The notes: generated from the letters alone by a model not told the origin. A stretch of 64,000 nucleotides of DNA from Acidovorax sp. Leaf160 (GCF_001424265.1 NZ_LMOV01000001.1:63387-127386), one strand, 5' to 3'; counted from the stretch's first letter, positions 17,391 to 26,951 are shown. A program made the numbers and translations.

Positions 17391-17407
17391 ACGCGATCAA
17401 TAATTTT
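17367..17407 (-). promoter_or_regulatory. Stem-loop spanning the livH stop codon
   Basis: Two 18-nt arms (17367-17384 and 17390-17407) match at 17 of 18 positions, with a 5-nt loop. On the livH mRNA the 3' arm ends in AATTTT, so it looks like a weak terminator or an mRNA-stabilising structure. The livH stop codon is in the loop. Placed between livH and livM it could tune the ratio of the two permeases. Confidence 0.6.
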
Positions 17408-18316
17408 GTCGCCGAACAGGCCCTGCGGACGCACCAGCAGGAAGCCCAGCGCCAGCACGTAGGCGAACCAGTTCTCGATGCCGCCGCCCAGGTAGGGCCC
17501 CAGGTAGATCTCGGAGAGCTTCTCGCCCACGCCGATCACCAGGCCGCCGACGATGGCGCCCGGCACCGAGGTGAGGCCGCCCAGGATCACCACCGGAAAC
17601 GCCTTCAGCGCCACCAGCGAGATGGAGAACTGCACGCCCAGCTTGCTGCCCCAGATGATGCCGGCCACCAGCGCGACGATGCCGCCTACCGACCAGACGA
17701 TCACCCAGATGCGCGAGAGCGGAATGCCGATCGACTGCGCCGCCTGGTGGTCGTCCGCCACGGCGCGCAGGGCGCGGCCGGTGCGCGTCTTCTGGAAGAA
17801 GAGCGACAGCAGGGCCACCAGCAGGGCGGCCACCAGCGCGGCATAGAGGTCTTCCTTGGACAGCAGCAGGCCGCCCTCGAAGACGTTCTCCAGCACGATC
17901 ATCGGGTCCTTGGGCATGCCCACGTCGATCTTGTAGGTGGCGCTGCCGAAGATGAGCTGACCCGCGCCGTCGAGGAAGTAGGTGATGCCCAGCGTGGCCA
18001 TCAGCAGCGTGATGCCTTCCTGGTTCACCAGCCGGCGCAGCGCCAGCCGCTCCACCAGCCATGCCACCGCCACCATGCACAGCACGGCCGCGCAGAAGGC
18101 CATCAGGTTGGCCAGCAGCAGGCTGCTGAAGCCCAGCCACTTCGGGAACCATTCGGCAAAGCGCGCCATGGCCAGCGCCGCGAACAGCACCATCGCCCCT
18201 TGCGCGAAGTTGAAGACGCCGGAGGCCTTGAAGATCAGCACGAAGCCCAGCGCCACCAGCGCGTAGAGCATGCCGGCCATCAGGCCGCCGAATACGGTTT
18301 CGAGAAAGAATCCCAT
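17387..18316 (-). CDS. livH: Branched-chain amino acid-type ABC transporter permease LivH
   Basis: A 309-residue inner-membrane permease. It starts MGFFLETVFGGLMAGMLYALVALGFVLIFKASGVFNFAQG, which is the LivH signature, and contains TGRALRAVADDHQAAQSIGI (the cytoplasmic coupling loop) and GGLTSVPGAIVGGLVIGVGE. Eight to nine hydrophobic segments are visible. The C-terminus is RPQGLFGDKIIDRV. It is separated from livG by 10 bp. The downstream small ORF overlaps its stop codon. Confidence 0.95.
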   Translation of the reverse strand: MGFFLETVFGGLMAGMLYALVALGFVLIFKASGVFNFAQGAMVLFAALAMARFAEWFPKWLGFSSLLLANLMAFCAAVLCMVAVAWLVERLALRRLVNQEGITLLMATLGITYFLDGAGQLIFGSATYKIDVGMPKDPMIVLENVFEGGLLLSKEDLYAALVAALLVALLSLFFQKTRTGRALRAVADDHQAAQSIGIPLSRIWVIVWSVGGIVALVAGIIWGSKLGVQFSISLVALKAFPVVILGGLTSVPGAIVGGLVIGVGEKLSEIYLGPYLGGGIENWFAYVLALGFLLVRPQGLFGDKIIDRV

Positions 18317-18326
18317 GGCTTGCCTC

Positions 18327-19112
18327 TCAGTGTCCAGCGCCCAGATAGGCGCGGATGACGTCTTCGTTTTCTCTGACCGATTGCGGCGTGCCGTCGCCGA
18401 TCTTCTTGCCGTAGTCGAGCACCACCACGCGGTCGGAGATGTCCATCACCACGCCCATGTCGTGCTCGATCAGCACGATGGTGGTGCCGAACTCGTCGTT
18501 CACGTCGAGGATGAAGCGGCACATGTCCTGCTTTTCCTCCACGTTCATGCCGGCCATGGGTTCGTCCAGCAGCAGCACCTGCGGCTCCATCGCCAGCGCG
18601 CGGCCCAGGTCCACGCGCTTTTGCAGGCCGTAGGGCAGCTGGCCCACGGGCGCCTTGCGCCAGGCCTGGATCTCCAGGAAGTCGATGATGCGTTCGACCA
18701 CCTCGCGGTGGCGGATCTCCTCGTCCACCGCCGGGCCGATGCGCAGGGCCTGCATCAGCAGGTTGCTTCTGATCTTCAGGTTGCGGCCGGACATGATGTT
18801 GTCCAGCACGCTCATGCCCTTGAAGAGGGCCAGGTTCTGGAAGGTGCGTGCCACGCCCATCTCGGCCACCTGGCGGCTGTTCATGTGGTCGAAGGTCTTG
18901 CCGCGGAAGGTGATGGAGCCCTCGGATGGTGTGTAGACGCCGTTGATGCAGTTGAGCATCGAGCTCTTGCCGGCGCCGTTCGGGCCGATGATGGAGCGGA
19001 TCTCGTGCTCGCGCACATCGAACGAGATGTCGGTCAGCGCCTTCACCCCGCCGAATCGCAGGCTGATGTTGCGGACGTCGAGGATGACGTCGCCGATCTT
19101 CTTGGTGGTCAT
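18327..19112 (-). CDS. livG: Branched-chain amino acid-type ABC transporter ATP-binding protein LivG
   Basis: A 261-residue ABC ATPase. Walker A is GPNGAGKSS, the signature region PYGLQKRVDLGRALA, Walker B VLLLDEPMAGMN, and the switch histidine is in IVLIEHDMGVVM, all LivG-type. The signature has LPYGLQKR instead of LSYGQQRR, common in this subfamily. It is 20 bp downstream of the acyl-CoA synthetase gene and 10 bp upstream of livH, so it is in the same transcript. Confidence 0.95.
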   Translation of the reverse strand: MTTKKIGDVILDVRNISLRFGGVKALTDISFDVREHEIRSIIGPNGAGKSSMLNCINGVYTPSEGSITFRGKTFDHMNSRQVAEMGVARTFQNLALFKGMSVLDNIMSGRNLKIRSNLLMQALRIGPAVDEEIRHREVVERIIDFLEIQAWRKAPVGQLPYGLQKRVDLGRALAMEPQVLLLDEPMAGMNVEEKQDMCRFILDVNDEFGTTIVLIEHDMGVVMDISDRVVVLDYGKKIGDGTPQSVRENEDVIRAYLGAGH

Positions 19113-19132
19113 CTGCAGGTTCTTCCCTGGTT

Positions 19133-21079
19133 TCAGGCGGCCCGGCGGGCGGGGGCGAAGGTCTTGGCGTCCATCAGCACCAGGTCGGCGCTGACGCGGC
19201 CCGTGCGGCCGTCCTCGAACTTCACCTGCGTCTCGATGAACTGCGTGGTGCGGCCGGCGTAGAGCGCATCCACCAGCACGCCGTACTTGTCGGCGATGAA
19301 GCCGCGGCGGACCTTGTTGGTGCGGGTGAGTTCGCCGTCGTCGGCGTCCAGCTCCTTGTGCAGCACCAGGAACCGGCTCACCTGGCTGCCGGCCAGCAGC
19401 TCGTCGGTGGCGAGGTCGGCGTTCACCTTCTCCACGCAGTCGCGGATCAGGCCGTACACCTCGGGCTTGGCGGCCAGGTCGGTGTAGCCGGCGTAGGGCA
19501 GGTTGCGGCGCTCGGCCCAGTTGCCCACGGCGTCGAAGTCGATGTTGATCAGCGCGCAGGCCTTGTCGCGGCCGTTGCCCAGCGCCACCACTTCCTTGAT
19601 GTAGGGAAAGAACTTGAGCTTGTTCTCCACGTACTTGGGCGCGAACATGGCGCCGTCGTTGGCACCGCCCGAAAGACGCCCCACGTCCTTGATGCGGTCG
19701 ATGATCTTGAGGTGGCCCTGCGCGTCGAGGAAGCCCGCGTCGCTGGTGCGGTACCAGCCGTCTTCGGTCAGCACCTCGGCCGTGGCGGCGGGGTTCTTGT
19801 AGTACTCGCGCAGCAGGCCGGCCGACTTGACCAGGATCTCGCCGTTGTCGGCCACCTTGATCTCCACCCCGCGGATGGGCACGCCCACCGTGTCGGCGCG
19901 GGCCTGGTTGTCGGGCTGCAGGCAGACGAACACGGCGGTCTCGGTGGAGCCGTAGAGCTGCTTCAGGTTGATGCCGATGGAGCGGTAGAAGGTGAACAGG
20001 TCCGGCCCGATGGCCTCGCCCGCCGTGTAGGCCACGCGCACCCGCGAGAAACCCAGCGTGTTGCGCAGCGGGCCGTAGACCAGCAGGTCGCCCAGCGCGT
20101 AGAGCGCGCGGTCCCAGGCGCCCACCGGCTGGCCGTCCTGCAGCGCGGGGCCCACGCGGCGGGCCAGGGCCATGCAGGCGTGGAACATGCGGCGCTTGAG
20201 CGCGCCCGCGTCTTCCATGCGGATCATCACGCTGGTCAAGAGGCCCTCGAACACGCGGGGCGGGGCGAAGTAGTAGGTGGGGCCGACTTCCTTCAGGTCG
20301 ATGGTCACCGTGGCCGCCGACTCGGGGCAGTTCACCACGTAGCCGCAGGCCAGCCACTGCGCGTAGCTGAAGATGTTCTGGCCGATCCAGGCGGGCGGCA
20401 GGTAGGCCAGCACTTCTTCGCTGCTGGTCAGGCGGTCGAACTCGGCGCCGGCCGTGGCGCGGTCCAGCAGCGTGGCGTGGGTGTGCACCACGCCCTTGGG
20501 GTTGCCGGTGGTGCCGGAGGTGAAGAACATCGCGGCCACGTCCTCGGGCCGCGTGGCAGCGACCTGCTCGGCGAACCAGCCGGGCTGGCGCGCCGCGGCG
20601 GCCTGGCCGGCCTGGGCCAGCGTGTCCATCGACTCCAGGCCGGGCTCGTCATAGTTGCGCAGGCCGCGCGGGTCGTCGAAGAAGATGCGGCTGATGGCCG
20701 GGCACTGCTCGCGGATCTCCAGCAGCTTGTCCACCTGCTCCTGGTCCTCGACGATGCAGAAGCGCACTTCGGCGTTGTTCAGCGGATAGACGCACTCGGC
20801 GGCCACCGCGTCCTGATAGAGCGGCACCGGAATGGCGCCCAGCGACTGCGCGGCCAGCATGGTGGCGTAGAGGCGCGGGCGGTTGGCGCCGATCACCACC
20901 AGATGCTCGCCGCGCGCCAGGCCGGCCTCGTGCAGGCCGGCGGCCAGGGCTTCCACCATGCGCGCCAGGTCCGCCCAGCTGTGGGTCTGCCAGATGCCGT
21001 ATTCCTTCTCGCGCAATGCAGCGGCGGTGGGGCGCTCGGCGGCGTGGCGCAGCAGCAGTTGGGGGAATGTGGTGCTCAT
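19133..21079 (-). CDS. Long-chain fatty-acid-type acyl-CoA synthetase (AMP-binding)
   Basis: A 648-residue cytosolic adenylate-forming ligase that makes acyl-CoA from a carboxylate, ATP and CoA. The P-loop motif is MFFTSGTTGNPKGVVHTHA, the acyl-adenylate motif QLYGSTETAVFVC, and the hinge region GWYRTSDAGFLDAQGHLKIIDRIKD. The closest family is the FAA1-type acyl-CoA synthetases that open liv gene clusters in betaproteobacteria. It is the first gene of the operon, divergent from the exeA-type gene with a 266-bp shared upstream region. Together with the PaaK-like ligase at the other end of the cluster, two CoA ligases flank one importer, suggesting that the imported substrate is a carboxylic acid that is activated at once. 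Confidence 0.93.
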   Translation of the reverse strand: MSTTFPQLLLRHAAERPTAAALREKEYGIWQTHSWADLARMVEALAAGLHEAGLARGEHLVVIGANRPRLYATMLAAQSLGAIPVPLYQDAVAAECVYPLNNAEVRFCIVEDQEQVDKLLEIREQCPAISRIFFDDPRGLRNYDEPGLESMDTLAQAGQAAAARQPGWFAEQVAATRPEDVAAMFFTSGTTGNPKGVVHTHATLLDRATAGAEFDRLTSSEEVLAYLPPAWIGQNIFSYAQWLACGYVVNCPESAATVTIDLKEVGPTYYFAPPRVFEGLLTSVMIRMEDAGALKRRMFHACMALARRVGPALQDGQPVGAWDRALYALGDLLVYGPLRNTLGFSRVRVAYTAGEAIGPDLFTFYRSIGINLKQLYGSTETAVFVCLQPDNQARADTVGVPIRGVEIKVADNGEILVKSAGLLREYYKNPAATAEVLTEDGWYRTSDAGFLDAQGHLKIIDRIKDVGRLSGGANDGAMFAPKYVENKLKFFPYIKEVVALGNGRDKACALINIDFDAVGNWAERRNLPYAGYTDLAAKPEVYGLIRDCVEKVNADLATDELLAGSQVSRFLVLHKELDADDGELTRTNKVRRGFIADKYGVLVDALYAGRTTQFIETQVKFEDGRTGRVSADLVLMDAKTFAPARRAA

Positions 21080-21345
21080 ACCTCTCCTGTCAGGACGGTG
21101 TGGCGTCGTCGGCGGCGCGGGGAGTGCGGCGCGATCGTTCGGTCAACAGCCCGATTGATCGTGCGGCCCGCGGCGAGAACGCCCTTGCAATGCCTTGCAT
21201 GGTAGGAATCACTTTGACGTCCATATGTCTTTGTGACGACAATTTGCGGGAAACTCCTGACGGGTCTAACCCTGCGCTGCGCTGCAGCAAACGCGCGGCT
21301 GCCGCGCCCCGGGCCCACGCAGGCGGGGCGGTATCCTCCCGGCCC

Positions 21346-23094
21346 ATGTACGCACCGTTCTTCGGTCTGGAGCACGCTCCGTTTTCCATCGCGCCCGACC
21401 CGCGCTACCTCTTCATGAGCGACCGCCACCGCGAGGCGCTGGCCCACCTGCTCTACGGGCTGGACGCGGGCGGCGGCTTCGTGCTGCTGACGGGCGAGAT
21501 CGGCACCGGCAAGACCACCGTCTGCCGCTGCTTCCTGGAGCAGATTCCGGCGCACTGCAACGTCGCCTACATCTTCAACCCCAAGCTCACCGTGGGCGAG
21601 CTGCTGCGCTCCATCTGCGACGAGTTCGGCGTGGCGCACGCGCCCGCCGCGCCGGGGGCCGAGACCGTCAAGGACTGCCTGGACCCGCTGAACGCCTTCC
21701 TGCTGGCGCAGCACGCAGCGGGGCGCAACAACGTGCTCATCATCGACGAGGCGCAGAACCTGGCGCCCGACGTGCTGGAGCAGCTGCGCCTGCTCACCAA
21801 CCTGGAAACCAGCGAACGCAAGCTGCTGCAGATCATCCTGATCGGCCAGCCCGAGCTGCGCGGCATGGTCGCCAGCGCCGCGCTGGAGCCGCTGGCCCAG
21901 CGCGTGATCGCCCGCTTCCACCTGGACGCCCTCACCGCGCAGGAGACCGCGCAGTACGTGGACCACCGCCTGCGCGTGGCCGGCCTGTCCGGCCCGCTGC
22001 CCTTCGACCGGCGCGCGCTGCAGCGCGTGCACCGCCTGGCGCGTGGCGTGCCGCGCCGCATCAACCTGCTGTGCGACCGCGCGCTGCTGGGCGCCTACGC
22101 AGCCGGCACGCACCAGGTGGGCGACGCCATCGTGCGCCGCGCGGCGCGCGAGGTGTTCGGCAGCGCCGGCAGCGCGGGTGCCGCTGGCGGCGCTGCGCAG
22201 GCCGGCGCAGGCTCCGCGTCCCGCTGGCGCACCGGTGCCGCCGGCGCCCTGGGCGCGCTGGCCGGCGCCGCCGTGGTGGCCGCCGGCGTGTGGGCCTGGC
22301 CCGGCGGGCGCATGGCCGGGCCGGAGGCGGCGCATCCGTCCCGCGCCGCGCAGCGGGCCCTGGACAGGGCAGAGGCCGCTTCGGCGCCTTCCCCCGCCGC
22401 CAGCGCCGTGCCCTCGGCCGATGCGCTGGCGCCGTTCCTGGCCGCGCAACCCGCCGACGACGCGGCGGCCTGGCAGGCGCTGGCCGCCGCCTGGGGCGCC
22501 ACCCCAGCCGGCCGCGAGGGCAGCGCGGCCGATGCCTGCGGCGCCTGGCTGCCGCAGGCGGGCCTGCGCTGCTGGCGCAACCCCCGCGCCAGCCTGAACC
22601 TGGTGCGCCAGCTCGACCGGCCGGTGCTGCTGACCCTCTACCCCGGTGGCGACGCCGCCCCTGTGGCCGCCGTGCTGCGCGTGCTGCAGGGCGAGGTCGC
22701 CACGCTGCAGGGCGCGCAAGGCCGCAGCGTGCGCCTGCCGGTGAGCGCGCTGGCGCAGGTCTGGCGCGGCGAGCTGGCGACGCTCTGGCGCATGCCGCCC
22801 GGCCTGGCCGGCAAGACCGACAAGGGCGACAAGGGTGACCCCTCCGAAGTCAGCGACGTGGCCACCCAACCGGCCGGCGCCGCCTGGCTCGACCAGCATC
22901 TGCCCGCCGCCGCCGACGCGGCTACCTCGGCCGGCGCGACCCGCACCGTCACGCTGGCCGAGCGGCGTGCCCGCATCCACCGCTTCCAGCTGGCCCAGGG
23001 CCTCACGCCCGACGGGCGGGCCGGCCCGCTCACCCTCATGCAGCTGAACCGCGCCGCTGGCGTCGAAGAACCGCGCCTGCGCACCGGAGTCTGA
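21346..23094 (+). CDS. ExeA/GspA-type AAA ATPase with peptidoglycan-binding domain
   Basis: A 582-residue protein of the GspA/ExeA family, which helps assemble the type II secretion secretin in the outer membrane by acting on peptidoglycan. The start MYAPFFGLEHAPFSIAPDPR is the family signature. The AAA ATPase occupies residues 1 to about 270 with Walker A GEIGTGKTT and Walker B VLIIDEAQN. A single membrane segment lies near residues 300-325. After a Pro/Ala-rich linker a periplasmic region ends with a peptidoglycan-binding-like motif (RIHRFQLAQGLTPDGRAGPLTLMQLN). It is followed after 5 bp by a GspB gene. The rest of the secretion system is not in the window. Confidence 0.92.
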   Translation: MYAPFFGLEHAPFSIAPDPRYLFMSDRHREALAHLLYGLDAGGGFVLLTGEIGTGKTTVCRCFLEQIPAHCNVAYIFNPKLTVGELLRSICDEFGVAHAPAAPGAETVKDCLDPLNAFLLAQHAAGRNNVLIIDEAQNLAPDVLEQLRLLTNLETSERKLLQIILIGQPELRGMVASAALEPLAQRVIARFHLDALTAQETAQYVDHRLRVAGLSGPLPFDRRALQRVHRLARGVPRRINLLCDRALLGAYAAGTHQVGDAIVRRAAREVFGSAGSAGAAGGAAQAGAGSASRWRTGAAGALGALAGAAVVAAGVWAWPGGRMAGPEAAHPSRAAQRALDRAEAASAPSPAASAVPSADALAPFLAAQPADDAAAWQALAAAWGATPAGREGSAADACGAWLPQAGLRCWRNPRASLNLVRQLDRPVLLTLYPGGDAAPVAAVLRVLQGEVATLQGAQGRSVRLPVSALAQVWRGELATLWRMPPGLAGKTDKGDKGDPSEVSDVATQPAGAAWLDQHLPAAADAATSAGATRTVTLAERRARIHRFQLAQGLTPDGRAGPLTLMQLNRAAGVEEPRLRTGV

Positions 23095-23099
23095 ACACC

Positions 23100-23933
23100 A
23101 TGTCGTACATCCTGGAAGCGCTGCGGCGCGCCGAAGCCGAACGCGGGCGGGGCGCCGTGCCCGGCCTGCACACGCCGGGGCCTGCCGCCACCGGCCACCC
23201 CGCTGCCGACCCGCCCGGCCGGCCCCGGGCGGCCACCGCCCTGGTGGTGACGGGCGCGGCGCTGGCCGCCGCCGCCGTCGCCGCAGGCGGCATGTGGTGG
23301 TGGCAGCAGTCGCGCGGCGGCGGGGTGGTGGTTGCGGCGGCACCTTCTGCGGCACCTCCGGCGGCTGCCTCGGAGGCCACTTCCTCGGTCAGTGCAGCGG
23401 CCACCGCCGTGGGCGCGTCGCCGGCCAGCGTGGCGGCTCCTGTGAAGGAGCCGCCGCCTGCACCCGCCAAGACGGCGCCGGCGGCAGAGGCGCGGCCCGA
23501 GCGCCGCAATCCATCGACGCCCCCGGCCTCCGCAGAGGCGCCCCCGCCCGCCCCGGCGACGCCGCGCGCCGCCAAGGCAGAGACGCCCCGGACGGCGCCG
23601 GCAGCGCCAGCGGCGACCGCTGTGGCTCGCCCGTCCGCACCCGCCCCGGCACCCACCCCGGCACCCGCTCCTCCCGCGCCCAAGGCCACGGCATCCGCCG
23701 GCACGGTCTTCGCACCGGGCGACCTGCCCGCATCGGTGCGCGACCAGCTGCCCATGCTGCAGATCGCGGGCGTCACCTACTCGTCCAACCCGCTCTACCG
23801 CATGGCCATCGTCAACGGCCAGGTGCTGCACGAAGGCGACGCGGCGGCGCCCGGCCTGACGCTGGAGCGCGTGGAGCAGGGCCGGACGGTCTGGGCGTTC
23901 CAGGGCTACCGGTATGCCGTGCCGTCCAAGTAG
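23100..23933 (+). CDS. gspB: General secretion pathway protein GspB
   Basis: A 277-residue inner-membrane partner of GspA/ExeA. The N-terminal MSYILEALRRAEAERGRG is the conserved cytoplasmic start of GspB proteins. One membrane segment lies at about residues 45-68, followed by an Ala/Pro-rich periplasmic spacer of about 130 residues. The C-terminal globular domain starts LPASVRDQLPMLQIAGVTYSSNP and ends GYRYAVPSK, matching the T2SSB domain. It follows the ATPase gene by 5 bp, so the two are cotranscribed and probably made in similar amounts. Confidence 0.93.
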   Translation: MSYILEALRRAEAERGRGAVPGLHTPGPAATGHPAADPPGRPRAATALVVTGAALAAAAVAAGGMWWWQQSRGGGVVVAAAPSAAPPAAASEATSSVSAAATAVGASPASVAAPVKEPPPAPAKTAPAAEARPERRNPSTPPASAEAPPPAPATPRAAKAETPRTAPAAPAATAVARPSAPAPAPTPAPAPPAPKATASAGTVFAPGDLPASVRDQLPMLQIAGVTYSSNPLYRMAIVNGQVLHEGDAAAPGLTLERVEQGRTVWAFQGYRYAVPSK

Positions 23934-24015
23934 CCGCCCCTGGGGCGCACACGGCGGGCCGCCCCTGATGTTTTGATGCCTGACCGGCCTTGGGCGCCCG
24001 TTTTCATTGGCTCAT

Positions 24016-24036
24016 ATGCTATAAAAAACATAGCAT
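24016..24036. repeat. Short palindrome related to repeat A half-sites
   Basis: ATGCTAT and ATAGCAT flank a 7-nt A-rich loop. The same half-sites occur in repeat A copies (for example 38391-38408 and 55350-55367). It lies upstream of the Crp/Fnr-type gene. Confidence 0.45.
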
Positions 24037-24133
24037 TGCGTGACCGCATCCGGCCGCATGGCGCGCGGGCGCCGGCCCCGGTCGTGGTATTCCCCCATCC
24101 GTGCCGGCCGCCTCCTGGGCCATGCTCGGGCGC

Positions 24134-24973
24134 ATGAACCAGGACGTCACCCTGCACCAGCGCCGCAGGCCGCCCACCGCGCAGGAGCTGGCCGGCATTC
24201 CGTGGCTGGCCGCGCTGCAGCCGGCCGAGCGCGAGCGCGCCGTGGCGGCGTTGCGGGTGGGCGATGCGCTGGTGGGCGACCATGTCTGCCGGCTGGGCCG
24301 CCCGGTCACCTACTGGTTCGGCGTGGTCGAGGGCCTGCTCAAGATGAGCACCGACAACGAGCAGGGCCAGACCATGACCTTCGCCGGCCTGCCGCCGGGC
24401 GGCTGGTTCGGCGAGGGCACGGTGGTCAAGCGCGAACCCTACCGCTACAACGTGCGGGCGCTGCGCAAGAGCGTGGTGGCCGGCCTGCCGCTGGAGACCT
24501 TCCACTGGCTGCTGGACCACTCCATCGGCTTCAACCGCTTCGTAATGGGGCAGCTCAACGAGCGGCTGGGCCAGTTCATCGGCGCACTGGAGATCGACCG
24601 CATGGCCAACACCGACCTGCGGGTGGCGCGCAGCCTGGCGGCGCTCTTCAACCCGGTGCTCTACCCCAACGTGGGCGAGGTGCTGCGCATCACCCAGCAG
24701 GAGCTGGCGTACCTGGTGGGGCTGTCGCGCCAGCGGGTGAACGAGGCGCTCACCACGCTCGATGCGCAGGGCGCCATCCGGGTCGAATACGGGGGCTTGC
24801 GGGTGCTCGACCTGGCGGCGCTGCGCAGCGGCAGCTTCGCGCCGCAGGGCGCCGCCGCCGCCGGCCGCGACCCGAAGGACAGCACCGCCGCGCCGACGAC
24901 CGCGCCGCGCCGCCGCGCACGGCGGGCCGTGCCGCCCGCGCCAACCGCTGCGGCAGGCCCGCTCAGCGGGTGA
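24134..24973 (+). CDS. Crp/Fnr family transcriptional regulator
   Basis: A 279-residue DNA-binding regulator. An N-terminal cyclic-nucleotide-binding-like beta roll (residues about 15-135, with LPPGGWFGEGTVVKREPYRYNVRALRKS) is followed by a winged helix with LRITQQELAYLVGLSRQRVNEALTTLDAQGAIRVEYGG, the recognition helix region. The Fnr-type cysteines are absent, so it is not an iron-sulfur sensor. The tail after about residue 235 is basic and Ala/Pro-rich. I start it at 24134; an ATG at 24122 is in frame. Its 3' end overlaps the convergent chemoreceptor gene by 11 bp. The effector is unknown. Confidence 0.9.
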   Translation: MNQDVTLHQRRRPPTAQELAGIPWLAALQPAERERAVAALRVGDALVGDHVCRLGRPVTYWFGVVEGLLKMSTDNEQGQTMTFAGLPPGGWFGEGTVVKREPYRYNVRALRKSVVAGLPLETFHWLLDHSIGFNRFVMGQLNERLGQFIGALEIDRMANTDLRVARSLAALFNPVLYPNVGEVLRITQQELAYLVGLSRQRVNEALTTLDAQGAIRVEYGGLRVLDLAALRSGSFAPQGAAAAGRDPKDSTAAPTTAPRRRARRAVPPAPTAAAGPLSG

Positions 24974-26705
24974 GCGCGCGGGGCGCGGGCGCCGCCGCCG
25001 CGCGCAGGGCAGGGCGGCGCGGGGCCGCCACCGCAGCCTGGGGCGCAGGCACGGGCGATGCGGCGCCCAGCGCAGCCGGCTGCCAGTCGCGGCCATCGCT
25101 GCCGGCGCCGTCACCCGGCTGGCGCGACAGGCGGAACTGGCCCACCACGTGCGTCAGCCGGGCGGCCTGCTCGCGCAGGCTGTCGGCGGCGGCCGAGCTT
25201 TCCTCCACCAGCGCGGCGTTCTGCTGCGTCATGGAATCCAGCTCGCCCACCGACTGGCTGACCTGGCCGATGCGCTCGCTCTGCGACTGCGCGGAGGCGG
25301 TGATCTCGCCCATGATGTCCGACACGCGGCGCACCGACTCCACCAGCTCGCGGATCGTGGAGCCCGCCTGGCCCACCAGCGTGCTGCCCTGGCTCACATG
25401 CGTGCCGCTGGCCTGGATCAGCGCCTTGATCTCCCGCGCCGCATCGGCCGAACGGCCGGCCAGCGCCCGCACTTCCGACGCCACCACGGCGAAGCCCCGG
25501 CCCTGCTCGCCGGCCCGCGCGGCTTCCACGGCGGCGTTCAGCGCCAGGATGTTGGTCTGGAAGGCGATGCCGTCGATCACGCTGATGATGTCGCCGATCT
25601 TGTGCGAGCTGGCGCTGATCGTGTCCATCGTGTTCACCACCTGCGACACCACGTCGCCGCTGCGCGTGGCCACGTCGGACGCGGAAGAGGTGAGGCCGTG
25701 CGCCTGGCGCGAGGCGTCGGCGCTCTGGGTCACGGTGTGGGTGATGTCGCCCAGGGCCGACGCGGCCTCCTGCAGGTTGCGCGAGGTGTGCTCGGTGCGC
25801 TGGCTCAGGTCGAGGTTGCCGGAGGCCACTTCGGCGCTGGCGACCAGGATGGAATCGGCCGCGGTGCTGATCTCGCCCACCAGCGTGCGCAGGCGCTCCT
25901 GCATGGCGGCAATGGCTTCCAGCAGCCGGCCGGTCTCGTCGTGCTGGCGCACCTCGACCTGCGAGGTCAGGTCGCCCCGGGCGATGCGCTCGGCCACCAC
26001 CACGGCGCGGCCCAGCGGCTGCGTGATGCTGCGCGTGGCCCGCCAGGCGATCAGCAGGCCGGCGGCAATCGCCAGCACCACCAGCAGGATGCTCAGGTAG
26101 CGCGCCCGTTGCTGCGTGGCCTCGGCCGTGGCGACCACTTCGGTGTTCAGCTGCTCCTGCAGCTCCAGCATCTTGCCCAGCTGGGCGCGCCAGGCGGCCT
26201 CCAGCGGCGCCACGCGGGTCATCAGGCCGAGCGACGCGCTCACGGTGTCGCCGTCGGTGATGGCCTTGAGGGCCGACTCGATCTCCGGCCGGGCCTTGCG
26301 GGCCTGCGCCTGGATGTCGGCGGCCAGCTGCTGCTCGGCCGGCGTGGCGGGTGCGGAGCCGGCCCCGCCCAGCAGTTGCTGCAGGCTGGCCTCGTCGCGG
26401 GCATAGCGCTCCAGCACCTGGCCGGCCCGGCCCACCTGTTCGGTCGACTGCCGCGGATCGATCTCGGTCAGCATGGCGGCGGAGCGGCTGTGCAGGCCCA
26501 CGGCGCTCACGCTGTCGAGCAGGCTGTTGACCAGCCGCGTCTTGCTGGCGCTGGTCGAGGCGATGTACTGCAGCTGGCCCTGCACGGTGGCCAGCGACCA
26601 CTGGCCCACCAGCGCGATCGCCAGCACCAGCAGCAGGATGCAGCCGAAGCCCCAGCCCAGGCGGGTGGAGATCGATAGCGAGTTGAGACGGGTTCTGGCA
26701 GCCAT
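24963..26705 (-). CDS. Methyl-accepting chemotaxis protein
   Basis: A 580-residue membrane chemoreceptor. TM1 is at about residues 17-37, a periplasmic helical domain follows, TM2 at about 205-224, then a HAMP domain (ITQPLGRAVVVAERIARGDL) and the signalling domain with the hairpin [20 protein letters not shown]. The tail is Ala/Pro-rich but ends APRALTR, without a CheR-binding pentapeptide. The start at 26705 begins MAARTRLNSLSISTRLGWGF, usual for this receptor type. It is convergent with, and overlaps, the Crp/Fnr-type gene. The ligand is unknown. Confidence 0.94.
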   Translation of the reverse strand: MAARTRLNSLSISTRLGWGFGCILLLVLAIALVGQWSLATVQGQLQYIASTSASKTRLVNSLLDSVSAVGLHSRSAAMLTEIDPRQSTEQVGRAGQVLERYARDEASLQQLLGGAGSAPATPAEQQLAADIQAQARKARPEIESALKAITDGDTVSASLGLMTRVAPLEAAWRAQLGKMLELQEQLNTEVVATAEATQQRARYLSILLVVLAIAAGLLIAWRATRSITQPLGRAVVVAERIARGDLTSQVEVRQHDETGRLLEAIAAMQERLRTLVGEISTAADSILVASAEVASGNLDLSQRTEHTSRNLQEAASALGDITHTVTQSADASRQAHGLTSSASDVATRSGDVVSQVVNTMDTISASSHKIGDIISVIDGIAFQTNILALNAAVEAARAGEQGRGFAVVASEVRALAGRSADAAREIKALIQASGTHVSQGSTLVGQAGSTIRELVESVRRVSDIMGEITASAQSQSERIGQVSQSVGELDSMTQQNAALVEESSAAADSLREQAARLTHVVGQFRLSRQPGDGAGSDGRDWQPAALGAASPVPAPQAAVAAPRRPALRAAAAPAPRALTR

Positions 26706-26951
26706 GGAAGGTTCCTGGAAAGATCAAAGGCAGCCGTGCAGCAAGATGAATGCCTGCGTTCGGTTGCGGTTGTTACAAGTAATGCCTGCGAGAAAATCCA
26801 AAATGGCGAAGACTACTTCGGCCTGAGTGCCGCCATCATGCCTATCAAATTCCGCTTTCGGTTCCTCTTTACAGCGGTCGAAGCTCCTGTTTTGATAGCA
26901 TTCCGTGGGTCTTCCGACCCTTCCTCACGATCCCAACGTGGTCCATTGTCC

